Counted from the stretch's first letter, positions 39,616-47,279 are shown. The stretch: DNA of 47,279 bases from JBGPYB01 sp041493035 (GCA_041493035.1 JBGPYB010000013.1:1-47279), one strand, 5' to 3'. Translations and numbers: made by a program. The notes: generated by a model from the sequence alone, not told the origin.

Positions 39616-41360
39616 TTCGGCGCCCCTTCCGCCTCCTCGGGACGATGTGGGGACAGGCCAACGCGCTCTTCGCCCCCGCGCTCCGTGGCCGCTGGGTGGA
39701 CCCGCTCATCGGCCTCGCGGGATGCGCCGTGCTCTACGAGCTCTTGCAGGCGAGCCGGGAGTGGACCCGCCTCCCCCGGCCGACCATCGACATCGACCTC
39801 TCTCCGTGGGCGCTGCCGCAATACACCTTCTTCTCCCTCACCCGCGGGCTGGTCGCGTACGTGCTCTCGCTGCTGTTCACCCTGGTCTACGCCTTCTGGG
39901 CCGCCAAGGACCACCGGGCCGAGCGCATCCTCGTTCCCTTGCTGGACATCCTCCAGAGCATCCCCGTCCTCGGCTTCATGCCGGGGGTCGTCCTCGCCTT
40001 CGTGGCCTTTTTCCCCCACAGCAACCTCGGTCTCGAGCTGGCCGCCGTCATCATGATCTTCACCGGCCAGGCGTGGAACATGACGTTCAGCCTGTACCAC
40101 TCGTTGAAATCCGTCCCCCCTGAGCTGCAAGAAACGGCGACCCTCTACCGCTTCGACTGGTGGCAGCGCTTCAAATGGGTGGAGCTCCCCTTCGGCACGA
40201 CGGGCCTCGCCTGGAACAGCATGATGAGCATGGCTGGCGGCTGGTTCTTCCTGATGATCAACGAGAGCTTCGTCCTGGGCGACCACGACTTCCGGCTGCC
40301 GGGCCTCGGCTCCTATATGAAGGTCGCTGTCGAGAAGGGAAACGTGGCCGCGATGATCTACGCTGTCATCGCCATGATCGTCATGATCGTCATGCTCGAT
40401 CAGGTGCTCTGGCGCCCGGTGGTAGTCTGGGCTCAGAGGTTCCGCGTCGAGGAAAGCTCCGCGGCCGAAATTCCCCAGAGTTGGTTCTTGCGGGTGCTGC
40501 GCCGGTCGCGTCTTCTTCGGCGCCTGGCCGTCTGGAGGCGGCGCGGGCAGCAGCCGAAAGATCACGGTGAAGCCAAGCGGCCGGCGGCGGCCACTCGATC
40601 TCTCACGCCCTTCGGGCCATGGGCCGCGACAGGATCGCTCGTGGCTCTCCTGGTGTTTCTCGCGTTCGGCTCGTGGCGGCTCTTTCACTTTCTGAGTCAC
40701 GTGCCCGCAGCCATTTGGTGGTCGCTCCTCATGGCGGGACTGGCGACGCTCGGGCGCGTCCTCCTCTCGACCGCGATCGGCACTCTCTGGGCGGTACCGG
40801 CCGGCCTCGCCATCGGCCTGTCGCCTCGCTTGTCCCGAGCGCTCCAGCCCGTCGTTCAGGTCGCGGCATCCTTTCCGGCCCCCATGCTTTTCCCGGCGGT
40901 CATCGCCCTTCTCCATCTCCTCGGGGTGGGCCTCGGCGCGGGGAGCATCCTTCTCATGCTCCTGGGGACCCAGTGGTACATCCTCTTCAACGTGGTGGCG
41001 GGCGCCTCTTCGGTTCCCTCGGATCTCCGCGAAGCGGCGAAGAGCTTTCGGCTGACTCGCCGGCAGCGCCTGCGGAGCCTTCATCTCCCGGCCACCTTCC
41101 CGTATCTCGTGACCGGGTGGGTCACCGCGGCGGGTGGAGCGTGGAACGCGAGCATCGTGTCGGAGTACGTGTCGTACAAGGGATCGGTGCTCACGACGTT
41201 CGGGCTCGGCGCCAAGGTGAGCCAGTTCGCGGAGAGCGCCGACTTCCATGCCCTCGGGGCGGCGGTGCTGCTCATGTCGATCCTCGTCGTCACCTTCAAC
41301 CGGCTCGTCTGGCGACCCTGCTACGATCTGGCCACCGCGCGCTACTCCCTGGCGAAGTGA
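39612..41360 (+). CDS. ABC transporter permease, two fused BPD_transp_1 domains (NitT/TauT-like)
   Basis: A 582-residue membrane protein made of two permease domains joined by a charged linker (about residues 280-335). The first EAA-type loop is in LQETATLYRFDWWQRFKWVE near 173-192; the second in LREAAKSFRLTRRQRLRSLH near 476-495. Each half has five to six helices. The TTG start at 39612 has GGAGAGGTGAAGG upstream and overlaps the Nudix stop. The class resembles nitrate/sulfonate/taurine importers but is a single fused chain. The ATPase follows 7 bases later. No substrate-binding protein gene is nearby. Confidence 0.88.
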   Translation: MIRRPFRLLGTMWGQANALFAPALRGRWVDPLIGLAGCAVLYELLQASREWTRLPRPTIDIDLSPWALPQYTFFSLTRGLVAYVLSLLFTLVYAFWAAKDHRAERILVPLLDILQSIPVLGFMPGVVLAFVAFFPHSNLGLELAAVIMIFTGQAWNMTFSLYHSLKSVPPELQETATLYRFDWWQRFKWVELPFGTTGLAWNSMMSMAGGWFFLMINESFVLGDHDFRLPGLGSYMKVAVEKGNVAAMIYAVIAMIVMIVMLDQVLWRPVVVWAQRFRVEESSAAEIPQSWFLRVLRRSRLLRRLAVWRRRGQQPKDHGEAKRPAAATRSLTPFGPWAATGSLVALLVFLAFGSWRLFHFLSHVPAAIWWSLLMAGLATLGRVLLSTAIGTLWAVPAGLAIGLSPRLSRALQPVVQVAASFPAPMLFPAVIALLHLLGVGLGAGSILLMLLGTQWYILFNVVAGASSVPSDLREAAKSFRLTRRQRLRSLHLPATFPYLVTGWVTAAGGAWNASIVSEYVSYKGSVLTTFGLGAKVSQFAESADFHALGAAVLLMSILVVTFNRLVWRPCYDLATARYSLAK

Positions 41361-41367
41361 GGAACTG

Positions 41368-42651
41368 ATGACCGACGCGGCGATCTGCGAGCTGCGGGGA
41401 GTCCAGAAGTCGTTCGATCGCGGCGGCCGCAAGCCCCTCAGGGTCCTCGAGGACATCGACCTCGCGATCCGGCCGAACGAGGTCGTCTGCCTGATCGGGC
41501 CCTCGGGGTGCGGGAAGTCGACGATCCTCCGGATCTTCGCGGGGCTCATCCGGCCGACGCGGGGAGAGGTCCTCCACCACGGACAGAAGCTCGACGGTCT
41601 AAACCCGGGAGTCGCCATCGTCTTCCAGAGCTTCGCCCTCTTCCCTTGGATGACGGTGGAGGGCAACGTCGAGACCGTGCTGCGGGCCACAGGGCTTTCC
41701 GAAAAAGAAGTCGGGGACCGCACGCGCCACGCGATACAGCTCGTCGGCCTCTCCGGTTTCGAACGCGCCTACCCTCGCGAGCTGTCGGGAGGGATGAAGC
41801 AGCGCGTCGGCACGGCCCGAGCCCTCTCGGTAGATCCGGAGCTTCTCTTCCTCGACGAGCCCTTCAGCCAGGTGGACGCCCTCACGGCCGAGGGGTTGCG
41901 CGCCGAGATCCTGGACATCTGGGACGACACAGAACGCAACCCCTCGAGCATCCTCGTGGTGAGCCACGACAGCCGCGAGGTGGTCTACATGGCCGACAGA
42001 ATCGTCGTCCTGTCCGCCAACCCAGGACGCGTTCGGACCATCCTCGACAACACGCTGCCCCGCCCCAGGGACGCGCGCTCTCCCGAGTTCCTGCGGATGG
42101 TGGACAAAGTCCACGACATCATCACGTCCACCGAGCTGCCCGACGTGACGGTGACGACGGCTGAGGCCTCGGTGGGCCTCGACATCCTGGAGCCGCTGCC
42201 GAGCGCCCACAGCGGAGACATCCTGGGCCTGCTGGAGTTCCTGGAGGGCCAGGGCGGCAGCTCCGAGCTCTTCCAGGTCGCGGCCCAGACTCGGGTCCCC
42301 TTCGAACGCGTCCTCAACTCCGTCAAGGGAGCCGAGATGCTGGATCTCGTCGACACGCCCCGGCGCCTGGTGGTCTTCACCCCACTGGGGCAGCGCTTCG
42401 TCCGAGCCGATATGGACGAACGCAAGACGATCTGGAGGGATCAGCTCTTGCAGCTCCGTCTCTTCAGGATCGTGAAGGACCTCATGGAGCTGCGTGGTGG
42501 CGACGTCTCGAAGGAGGAGGTCGTGCAGGAGATCTCCACCCGCCTTCCGATGGAGGACCCTGAAATCACCTTCGGGACCATCGTGGCCTGGGGACGCTTC
42601 GGCGAGCTGTTCGACTACCACGAAGAACAGGGGATGATCACCCGGGCCTGA
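41368..42651 (+). CDS. ABC transporter ATPase (NitT/TauT type) with C-terminal AAA-associated domain
   Basis: A 427-residue protein. ABC domain: Walker A IGPSGCGKSTILRIFAG near residues 42-58, Q-loop AIVFQSFALFPWM near 90, signature ELSGGMKQRVGTARAL near 140, Walker B LLFLDEPFSQVDAL near 162, and H-loop VVSHDSREV near 198. Residues about 265-427 form an extra domain (ILGLLEFLEGQGGSSELFQV; VLNSVKGAEMLDLV) like the AAA-associated C-terminal domain of a subset of nitrate/sulfonate-type ATPases, probably regulatory. GAGGA precedes the ATG. With the fused permease it forms the transporter; substrate unknown. Convergent with the sarcosine-oxidase-like gene. Confidence 0.92.
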   Translation: MTDAAICELRGVQKSFDRGGRKPLRVLEDIDLAIRPNEVVCLIGPSGCGKSTILRIFAGLIRPTRGEVLHHGQKLDGLNPGVAIVFQSFALFPWMTVEGNVETVLRATGLSEKEVGDRTRHAIQLVGLSGFERAYPRELSGGMKQRVGTARALSVDPELLFLDEPFSQVDALTAEGLRAEILDIWDDTERNPSSILVVSHDSREVVYMADRIVVLSANPGRVRTILDNTLPRPRDARSPEFLRMVDKVHDIITSTELPDVTVTTAEASVGLDILEPLPSAHSGDILGLLEFLEGQGGSSELFQVAAQTRVPFERVLNSVKGAEMLDLVDTPRRLVVFTPLGQRFVRADMDERKTIWRDQLLQLRLFRIVKDLMELRGGDVSKEEVVQEISTRLPMEDPEITFGTIVAWGRFGELFDYHEEQGMITRA

Positions 42652-42659
42652 GGCCGGGC

Positions 42660-43826
42660 TCAGACCATGAAGCTCTTCGGCGGGTTCTCCATGTGGAGGA
42701 TCGACCGGGCGTAGTCGAAGCCCGAGATGTCGCTGCCGCTTCGCCCGTCGAGGGCCAGCTCGCTCAGGATCCGCCCGATGAGCGACGCGAACTTGAAGCC
42801 GTGGGCCGAGTCGACGGCGATGAAGACGTTCTCGTGGCCGGGGAGCGCGTCGAGGATGAAGTTGCGATCGGGCGCCATGGTGTATAGGCACGGCTTGGAG
42901 TAGAGGACCGGGCCGACGGCTCCGGGGATGTACTGCTTCAGGAAGTCGGTCACCCGCTTCTCGATGGCGGGGTTCGGGTCGAATGTGCGCGTCTCCACCG
43001 TGACCTCGGCGCCGCCCACGTCCTGGGTCGCCTTCACGGCGTTCTCACCGTAGACGGGGAAGCCGTAGTAGCAGGGCTCGTCCATCCAGATCCAGAGGGG
43101 AAAGCGGCCGACCTGGAAGGGGCCGAGGTCGGGAGGCACGAAATACGTGGCCTGCTCCTGAGTGACCGTGAGGGGAAGCTTCAAGCCGAGATGCGCCAGG
43201 GCGTGGTTGGCCCATGCGCCCGCGGTGATCAACAGCCTCTTGCAACGGTACGCTTCGCCTCCCGCCACCACCTCGACCTCGCCTCCCACGGAGCGCAGCG
43301 ACTCGACCGGTGCGTTGTCCCGTATCGTGGCGCCGTGCTCGCGGGCCATTCGGACATGGGCCGCGTTGCACTTCGTGGCGGGGGCGATCCCGCTCTCCGA
43401 TTGGTAGAGGCCGACGATGTCGTCGCTCAAGCGGAACGCCGGCCACCGTCGCATGATCTCGGCCGCGTCGAGCTTCTCGTACGGCACCGAGCAGGCGTCG
43501 AGGCTCTCGTAGTAGTCCTTCAGGGAAATGCTGCTCGTCGGCCTGGCGAAATCAAGGCCCCCCGTCTTGACGATGAGGCTCTCCCCCGCGTCCTTCTCGA
43601 GCTCGGCCCAGGCGCCGTAGGCTTGCTTCGCGAGGCGGACGTACTGGGGGGTGTGGTACGAGAGGCGGATGATCCGCGAGTGGTCGTGGGACCCGCCGCG
43701 GACGTGGCCGATCTCGAACTGCTCGAGACCGAGGACGCCTTTGCCCAGCCGGCGCGAGAGCCAGTAGCAGGCGCCGCTTCCCATACCGCCGACGCCGAGG
43801 ACGATCGCTTCGTAGTCGCGCTTCAC
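42660..43826 (-). CDS. Monomeric sarcosine oxidase/N-methyltryptophan oxidase-like flavoenzyme
   Basis: A 388-residue FAD-dependent amine oxidase. The FAD motif is AIVLGVGGMGSGACYWLSRR at residues 6-25, then GGSHDHSRIIRLSYH near 44, matching the GSSHGxSRIIR of monomeric sarcosine oxidase. The Cys for covalent flavin attachment is expected in SKPCLYTMAPDRNFILD near 313-329. It should demethylate a secondary N-methyl amino acid (sarcosine or similar) to give formaldehyde and H2O2. The GTG start at 43826 overlaps the stop of the homocysteine methyltransferase gene (GTGA), so the two act together in methylamine or betaine metabolism. Confidence 0.88.
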   Translation of the reverse strand: MKRDYEAIVLGVGGMGSGACYWLSRRLGKGVLGLEQFEIGHVRGGSHDHSRIIRLSYHTPQYVRLAKQAYGAWAELEKDAGESLIVKTGGLDFARPTSSISLKDYYESLDACSVPYEKLDAAEIMRRWPAFRLSDDIVGLYQSESGIAPATKCNAAHVRMAREHGATIRDNAPVESLRSVGGEVEVVAGGEAYRCKRLLITAGAWANHALAHLGLKLPLTVTQEQATYFVPPDLGPFQVGRFPLWIWMDEPCYYGFPVYGENAVKATQDVGGAEVTVETRTFDPNPAIEKRVTDFLKQYIPGAVGPVLYSKPCLYTMAPDRNFILDALPGHENVFIAVDSAHGFKFASLIGRILSELALDGRSGSDISGFDYARSILHMENPPKSFMV

Positions 43827-44806
43827 GCCTTGTGGCCGTGCTGCTCGTAGGCCGACATCGGCTTGTCGTAGTCGACGCGCCACTGCCGCTCCTCGGTCTT
43901 GGCCTTACCGAGAGCCTTGGCCATGGCGTGGACGTGGCAGGCCACGGCGCCGCAGCAGGACCCGATGAAATTGATCCCCATCTCCTTGGCCTTCACCGCG
44001 TAGTCCCCCATCTCGGCGCGGGTGAGCTGCAGGGGGTCGAGCCCCACTGGGAAATTCGGCAGCGTCGTGAAGTCGACGGCGTCGGCGCTGGTGCGATAAG
44101 CCGTGGGTTGGCATCCCACGTATCCCGAGACCGCGGCGCGCACCTCCTTCATCAGCGGGAGCGTGTACTCCGGGTTGCGGAGGCAGTTGACGCCGACGAT
44201 GTCGCATCCGGCGTCGGCCAGCTTCTTCGCGCACTCGGCCACGCTGTCCCCCTCGTAGGAGCGCGGGTTCTGCTCGAAGGACATGGTGACCATGGCCGGC
44301 AGGCCGGCGGCCTTGATGCTCTCCACGGCGATCAGAGCCTCCCCGAGGTACGAGTAGGTCTCGCCGATGATGAAGTCGACGCCATCCTCCATCATGACCT
44401 CGATCTGTCGATCGAAGAGGGCTCGCACGCGCTTCTTCGAGGCGGCTTCCTTCGGGTCGTAGACCCAGGTCAGGCTCAGGTTCCCGGCCACGAGAGCGTC
44501 TCCTTCGGCCGAGACCTGTCGCGCGACCTTGACGGCCGCGCGGTTGATCTCGTCGACCTTCCCCCCGAGGCCCACGGTGTTGAGCTTGTCCTCGCTCGCG
44601 TAGAAGGTCAGCGTCTGGAGCACCTCGGCCCCGGCCCGCAAGAACTCGCGATGAAGCTGGGCGAGGGCTTCGGGATGTGTCAGGCTCACCTCGGGTGTGA
44701 AGGGCCCGGCCTGGACGTAGCCTCGCTTCTCCAGCTCGAGGAGATAGCCCCCGTCGCCGAGAACGACGCCCTCCGCCAACCTGTCGAGAATTCCCTTCCG
44801 GGCCAT
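43823..44806 (-). CDS. Homocysteine S-methyltransferase (betaine-homocysteine methyltransferase-like)
   Basis: A 327-residue zinc enzyme of the homocysteine-binding domain family. GVVLGDGGYLLELEKRGYV near residue 13 and TLTFYASEDKLNTVG near 64 match BHMT-type proteins. Zinc ligands are seen in DIVGVNCLRN near 210 and INFIGSCCGAVACHVH near 285-300. It moves a methyl group from a donor such as betaine to homocysteine, giving methionine and dimethylglycine. Together with the overlapping sarcosine-oxidase-like gene it outlines a route from betaine down to glycine. AAGGAG precedes the ATG. Confidence 0.88.
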   Translation of the reverse strand: MARKGILDRLAEGVVLGDGGYLLELEKRGYVQAGPFTPEVSLTHPEALAQLHREFLRAGAEVLQTLTFYASEDKLNTVGLGGKVDEINRAAVKVARQVSAEGDALVAGNLSLTWVYDPKEAASKKRVRALFDRQIEVMMEDGVDFIIGETYSYLGEALIAVESIKAAGLPAMVTMSFEQNPRSYEGDSVAECAKKLADAGCDIVGVNCLRNPEYTLPLMKEVRAAVSGYVGCQPTAYRTSADAVDFTTLPNFPVGLDPLQLTRAEMGDYAVKAKEMGINFIGSCCGAVACHVHAMAKALGKAKTEERQWRVDYDKPMSAYEQHGHKA

Positions 44807-44846
44807 GATCTCTCCTTGTCGGGGCAGTATGACTTCTGGTCAGATT

Positions 44847-44862
44847 CTGCTTCCTGAAGCAG
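44847..44862. promoter_or_regulatory. Inverted repeat in leader of methyltransferase operon
   Basis: On the minus strand CTGCTTC and GAAGCAG face each other across two bases, about 40 bases before the ATG at 44806. Either a DNA operator just downstream of the predicted transcription start or a small RNA hairpin. I see no known riboswitch pattern in this leader. Confidence 0.35.
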
Positions 44863-44871
44863 GGTGAACGG

Positions 44872-44900
44872 AGACTACAGGCATGCCTGGCAAGGGTCAA
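44872..44900 (-). promoter_or_regulatory. Sigma-70-like promoter with palindrome in the spacer
   Basis: On the minus strand TTGACC (44895-44900), a 17-base spacer, then TAGTCT (44872-44877). The -35 box is good, the -10 box moderate. The spacer contains the perfect 12-base palindrome CAGGCATGCCTG (44878-44889), a natural repressor site. It lies 66 bases upstream of the homocysteine methyltransferase ATG. Confidence 0.45.
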
Positions 44901-44933
44901 TAGACTCCTTCCGCTCATAACTCGTGGTCACAA

Positions 44934-45434
44934 ATGGCGAACCCGGGCGCGACGAGTGAAAGGTCGCCTGGTCCTCGCCTTTTGCGACCAACGCGGTCGC
45001 GAGATCCCTTCGCGAAAGGCTCTCTTCGCCGAGGGGACCGGCCGGCCCCCGGGAGCTGGCTCCTCGCCGCGTCTCAGGCGGGGCGAATCTCGAATCTCCG
45101 ATTCGGCAATGACCAGCCGAGAGAAACGTACCGCTTCGAGGTGTATCGGAGCTCCGCGGTCGATCGACTCCTCGAGCACCTCGACCAGCCGTGTGTGGAT
45201 TGGAAGACGGAGACGCTGCGGCGCCTGCTGCTTGAGCTCCGGAGATCTAGGCGCTGTCTGCACTCGTATTGTCCTGAATTCTCTTACGACGACGACAGAG
45301 GGGTGCATCACATCGAGGGCGTCAAGGGCCGCATCTCGGAACGCTATCGGCTTAACCGAATTCTCATGGAAAGCTGTTTCGAAATCGAGATCGAGGAGCC
45401 GTCATCCGCTGCTCCCACTACGAGGCCGGGATGA
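44934..45434 (+). CDS. Hypothetical protein in less GC-rich accessory patch (start uncertain)
   Basis: An open frame of 166 codons. From about residue 48 the sequence has normal protein character: GRISNLRFGNDQPRETYRFE, SAVDRLLEHLDQPCVDWKTE, LHSYCPEFSYDDDRGVHHIE, GRISERYRLNRILMESCFEI. The first 45 residues are Pro/Arg/Ser-rich and unconvincing, and another frame beginning at 44956 looks more protein-like at the N-terminus (MKGRLVLAFCDQRGREIPSR). The gene may therefore start later or carry a frameshift. I recognise no family. Base composition is less GC-rich than the flanks, suggesting acquisition by transfer. Confidence 0.4.
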   Translation: MANPGATSERSPGPRLLRPTRSRDPFAKGSLRRGDRPAPGSWLLAASQAGRISNLRFGNDQPRETYRFEVYRSSAVDRLLEHLDQPCVDWKTETLRRLLLELRRSRRCLHSYCPEFSYDDDRGVHHIEGVKGRISERYRLNRILMESCFEIEIEEPSSAAPTTRPG

Positions 45435-45576
45435 CCTGGGTGGGCGGGTAGTGCATGCTAGGCATTGGCTCAGGGGTCGCCGGGGGGTCTCGGTGGAATT
45501 CACGCTTCGCTATCAAGGCCGCTGACCGGCAGCAAGTCAGTCCCATACCCGAAGCAGAGAAAAGCACGCCATTCGG

Positions 45577-46083
45577 ATGGCCCTGCACGCGCAACTCGAG
45601 CGACTGTGGGCGACCGGGGAGGGCCTCAGCATTGCTCTCGAAGAGGGGCTGCCGGAGGCCCGCCTAACCGGCAGCGTGGCAAGGCTCGCAGATCCGCAGA
45701 AGAACGACAGCAACCACCACAATTGGTTCTTCGTCCCGCTACTCGGTTACGAGTTCGTTCCGCTAGTGACACGGCGCAGCGGATTCATTTGCGAGCTTGC
45801 CATCAAGTTTCTGCGGCGAGGAAGACCCGGTGACGTGGTTGGAAATGGCGGCGATCTGGACAACAGGATCAAGGTTCCATTCGATGCCCTGCGCACACCG
45901 CATTCTGAATCCGAGGTCTTCAACCCAGCAGATACGCCGCCGCAGCGTGTCTTCTGCGTGCTGGAAGACGACTCCCTTATCAAGAAGTTCTCTGTTGACT
46001 CGGGAACACTGTTGGCGCCGGCAGGGTCCGACAGCGACGTTGATCTTCAGATAGACGTCAACGCCAGATGGGAGATGTTCTGA
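45577..46083 (+). CDS. Hypothetical protein with DLDNRIK motif (RusA-like pattern)
   Basis: A 168-residue protein. The core GNGGDLDNRIKVPFDALRTP near residues 89-108 is reminiscent of the DLDN motif of RusA-type Holliday-junction resolvases, followed by RVFCVLEDDSLIKKFSVDSG and VDLQIDVNARW. Conserved acidic residues suggest a metal-binding nuclease-like fold, but the resemblance is only at motif level. Codon use is visibly less GC-rich than the window average. No strong ribosome site precedes the ATG. Bases 45435-45576 before it hold nothing I can support. Probably part of a small transferred patch. Confidence 0.6.
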   Translation: MALHAQLERLWATGEGLSIALEEGLPEARLTGSVARLADPQKNDSNHHNWFFVPLLGYEFVPLVTRRSGFICELAIKFLRRGRPGDVVGNGGDLDNRIKVPFDALRTPHSESEVFNPADTPPQRVFCVLEDDSLIKKFSVDSGTLLAPAGSDSDVDLQIDVNARWEMF

Positions 46084-46093
46084 CGCAGGCTTC

Positions 46094-46288
46094 TTGCGAG
46101 GCCGGGCCCTCGAGCAGCTCCGGAAGGCCTGGGGTGGCGAACGTCTGGCGGACTACCTCGAAGGCCTTGCCGCCTGGGCGACGCCACTTGCCGAGGCGAA
46201 GGCGAGCCAGACGGGAGAGATGCGGATCCAGATCCACCAGGGGCGCCTGAAGGAGGCGAGGATCACGGAGGACAAGAGGATCGCGTAG
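46094..46288 (+). CDS. Possible small protein (64 aa), DUF2292/YezD-like end
   Basis: A short frame with TTG at 46094. The ending GEMRIQIHQGRLKEARITED is reminiscent of the small YezD/DUF2292 fold (a short beta-rich end after a helix). The helical start ALEQLRKAWGGERLADYLEG looks protein-like. No ribosome site is evident and the start codon is weak, so this may be a remnant. No function assigned. Confidence 0.3.
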   Translation: MRGRALEQLRKAWGGERLADYLEGLAAWATPLAEAKASQTGEMRIQIHQGRLKEARITEDKRIA

Positions 46289-46439
46289 CCAGAAATGTGT
46301 GGCGCGACGGGAGCCCGAGAGCCGACTTCCCGAGCGCCGCCCTGCACTCGAAAGAGCCCGCTCGAACAGCGACCGGCTGCCGAAAGCCCGGAACGAGCGG
46401 TTGACGCCCGCGGGCGTTCTGGGTACCCTGACAGAGAGC

Positions 46440-46721
46440 ATGAAGGATCGGTGGCGGCGTCTCGCTCTTGCGGTGGTGGCCTTCGCGGCCGTCGGGGCCC
46501 TCTCCTTCGAGAGCTACCTCCCTCACACCGACGACGGATGCGCGGTCGAGACGCACTGCGCCGTCTGCGCCGCCCACCTCGGCACCGCCGCGGTGCGCGA
46601 TGTCCACGCGCCCGCTGTCGCTCGCCTCCAGGTCGTGGGAGTCGTACTCCCGGACGCCGTCACGACCGCCCTCGATCCGCCAGTCCCTGCATCCTCGTCC
46701 CGCGGACCTCCTCTAGCGTAG
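46440..46721 (+). CDS. Small secreted Cys/His protein
   Basis: A 93-residue protein beginning MKDRWRRLALAVVAFAAVGA, an uncleaved or signal-type hydrophobic N-terminus. The following segment SYLPHTDDGCAVETHCAVCA then AHLG holds three Cys and three His in a short stretch, as in small DUF2946-type proteins encoded beside metal-efflux or outer-membrane metal genes. The C-terminus is Pro/Ser-rich. It lies 72 bases before the outer-membrane protein gene on the same strand. Specific function unknown; metal binding is inferred. Confidence 0.6.
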   Translation: MKDRWRRLALAVVAFAAVGALSFESYLPHTDDGCAVETHCAVCAAHLGTAAVRDVHAPAVARLQVVGVVLPDAVTTALDPPVPASSSRGPPLA

Positions 46722-46793
46722 CAGCCCTTCGTTCCAGCCCGGGCGCGTGCCTTGGCTCAGCCGCTACGTGTGCGTGTCCGAGGAGACTCATTC

Positions 46794-47279
46794 ATGGAAT
46801 CCGCTCGCCGATCCCTCCGAGCCTTGCTGCTGTTCCCCACGCCCCGCTCCGAAACGGCGGCTGACCGCCGCCGACCTGAAACCACTGTTCGTTGCTGTCT
46901 GTCCCCGGCGCTATTTGTACTCGCTATTTGCACGCTTGCACCGTCGATCTTTGCCGAAGAGCCGGCGGCGCTTGCCGCCGACGTGCAGCAGCTCAAGACG
47001 GAACTAGAAGCCCTGCGCGCCGAGTACGCCAAGCGGCTGACCGAACTGGACGCCCGTCTGGCGGCGCTCGGGCAACCTATGCCCGAAGTGGCCGCGCCGA
47101 GCTCGACGACCCCGACGCCGGCCGTCGCCGAGGCCTCGTTCGTGCCGACGCCGGCCCCAGCCGGTGCTTCTAAGGTCTTCAACCCCGACATCGCGGCCAT
47201 CGGCGACTTCATCGGGGTGGCGGGGAAGACCCCCGGCAGTGGCGAGCGGTCCCTCGACATGCACGAGTCCGAGTTGTCC
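46794..47279 (+). CDS. Outer-membrane protein, N-terminal part (3' end outside window)
   Basis: The first 162 residues of a protein cut by the window edge. A long basic N-terminus precedes a signal segment (LFVLAICTLAPSIFAEE). A coiled coil follows (ADVQQLKTELEALRAEYAKR), then a Pro/Ala/Thr linker, then KVFNPDIAAIGDFIGVAGKT and LDMHESELS, the start of a beta-barrel family often annotated as zinc-regulated or metal-linked outer-membrane receptor/porin. The coiled coil plus barrel is typical of porins that tether to the cell wall. Role of the partner small Cys/His gene upstream fits metal handling. Confidence 0.7.
   Translation, partial: MESARRSLRALLLFPTPRSETAADRRRPETTVRCCLSPALFVLAICTLAPSIFAEEPAALAADVQQLKTELEALRAEYAKRLTELDARLAALGQPMPEVAAPSSTTPTPAVAEASFVPTPAPAGASKVFNPDIAAIGDFIGVAGKTPGSGERSLDMHESELS

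Noticed and set aside
40369..40398. Short tandem ATCGTCATG-like repeats
   Set aside because: They are codons for an Ile-Val-Met-rich membrane helix in the ABC permease, not an independent repeat.
45465..45833. Second open frame overlapping the DLDNRIK-motif gene
   Set aside because: It has no coding character compared with the frame at 45577-46083, which contains a conserved-looking core.

Overview
The window (47,279 bases, very GC-rich, densely coding) looks like the chromosome of a Gram-negative, high-GC bacterium, most likely an Acidobacteriota (Thermoanaerobaculia-like) or a similarly GC-rich deep-branching relative. The clues are a TonB-dependent receptor with an N-terminal carboxypeptidase-regulatory domain, FadL-type outer-membrane proteins, a sphingolipid-type gene cluster and a heterodisulfide-reductase/[NiFe]-hydrogenase cluster. 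The taxonomic call is inference. No rRNA, tRNA, CRISPR array or intact insertion sequence was found.

Layout. (1) Bases 1-10.7 kb, plus strand: the end of citrate synthase, malate dehydrogenase, a ferritin-like protein, then a tightly overlapping operon hdrC-hdrB-hdrA-mvhD-mvhG-mvhA-maturation protease. It encodes a putatively electron-bifurcating Hdr/[NiFe]-hydrogenase complex whose HdrA carries an inserted glutamate-synthase-small-subunit/NfnB-like NAD(P)H module. (2) 10.8-14.2 kb: a large Oar-like TonB-dependent receptor. (3) 14.3-15.2 kb, minus: a small protein plus nucleotidyltransferase pair. (4) 15.4-21.3 kb, plus: an operon of saccharopine-dehydrogenase-like reductase, serine-palmitoyltransferase-like enzyme, radical SAM enzyme, GNAT-fold acyltransferase resembling bacterial ceramide synthase, and a PAP2/IPC-synthase-like membrane protein.

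(5) 21.3-34.7 kb, all minus strand: a sulfur/thiol island. Read in the direction of transcription it is: DUF2892 membrane protein, two-domain thiol-disulfide oxidoreductase, ECF sigma factor with a fused zinc-finger anti-sigma-type domain; then a 29-codon membrane microprotein (possibly a 47-residue selenoprotein read through UGA), a 50-residue Cys-rich protein, a CoA-disulfide-reductase/rhodanese fusion and a sigma-54 activator; then a FadL-type channel, a secreted protein, a polysulfide/thiosulfate reductase-like Mo enzyme with FeS and NrfD subunits, two half-size YeeE/YedE transporters and a rhodanese-like protein. Two near-identical 28-base promoter-like elements precede the first two operons and a weaker copy lies upstream of a Met-rich lipoprotein gene. 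A good sigma-54 promoter with upstream palindromes precedes the FadL/Mo-enzyme operon. The layout suggests a cascade from ECF sigma to sigma-54 activator to sulfur respiratory operon.

(6) 34.8-44.8 kb: secreted methyltransferase-like protein, Met-rich lipoprotein, two secreted lipocalin-size proteins, TrpF, a cNMP-binding/DUF1003 membrane protein, Nudix hydrolase, an ABC transporter with fused double permease and no binding protein, and a sarcosine-oxidase/homocysteine-methyltransferase pair. (7) 44.9-47.3 kb: a less GC-rich accessory patch with unrecognised genes, then a small Cys/His protein and the start of an outer-membrane protein cut by the window edge.
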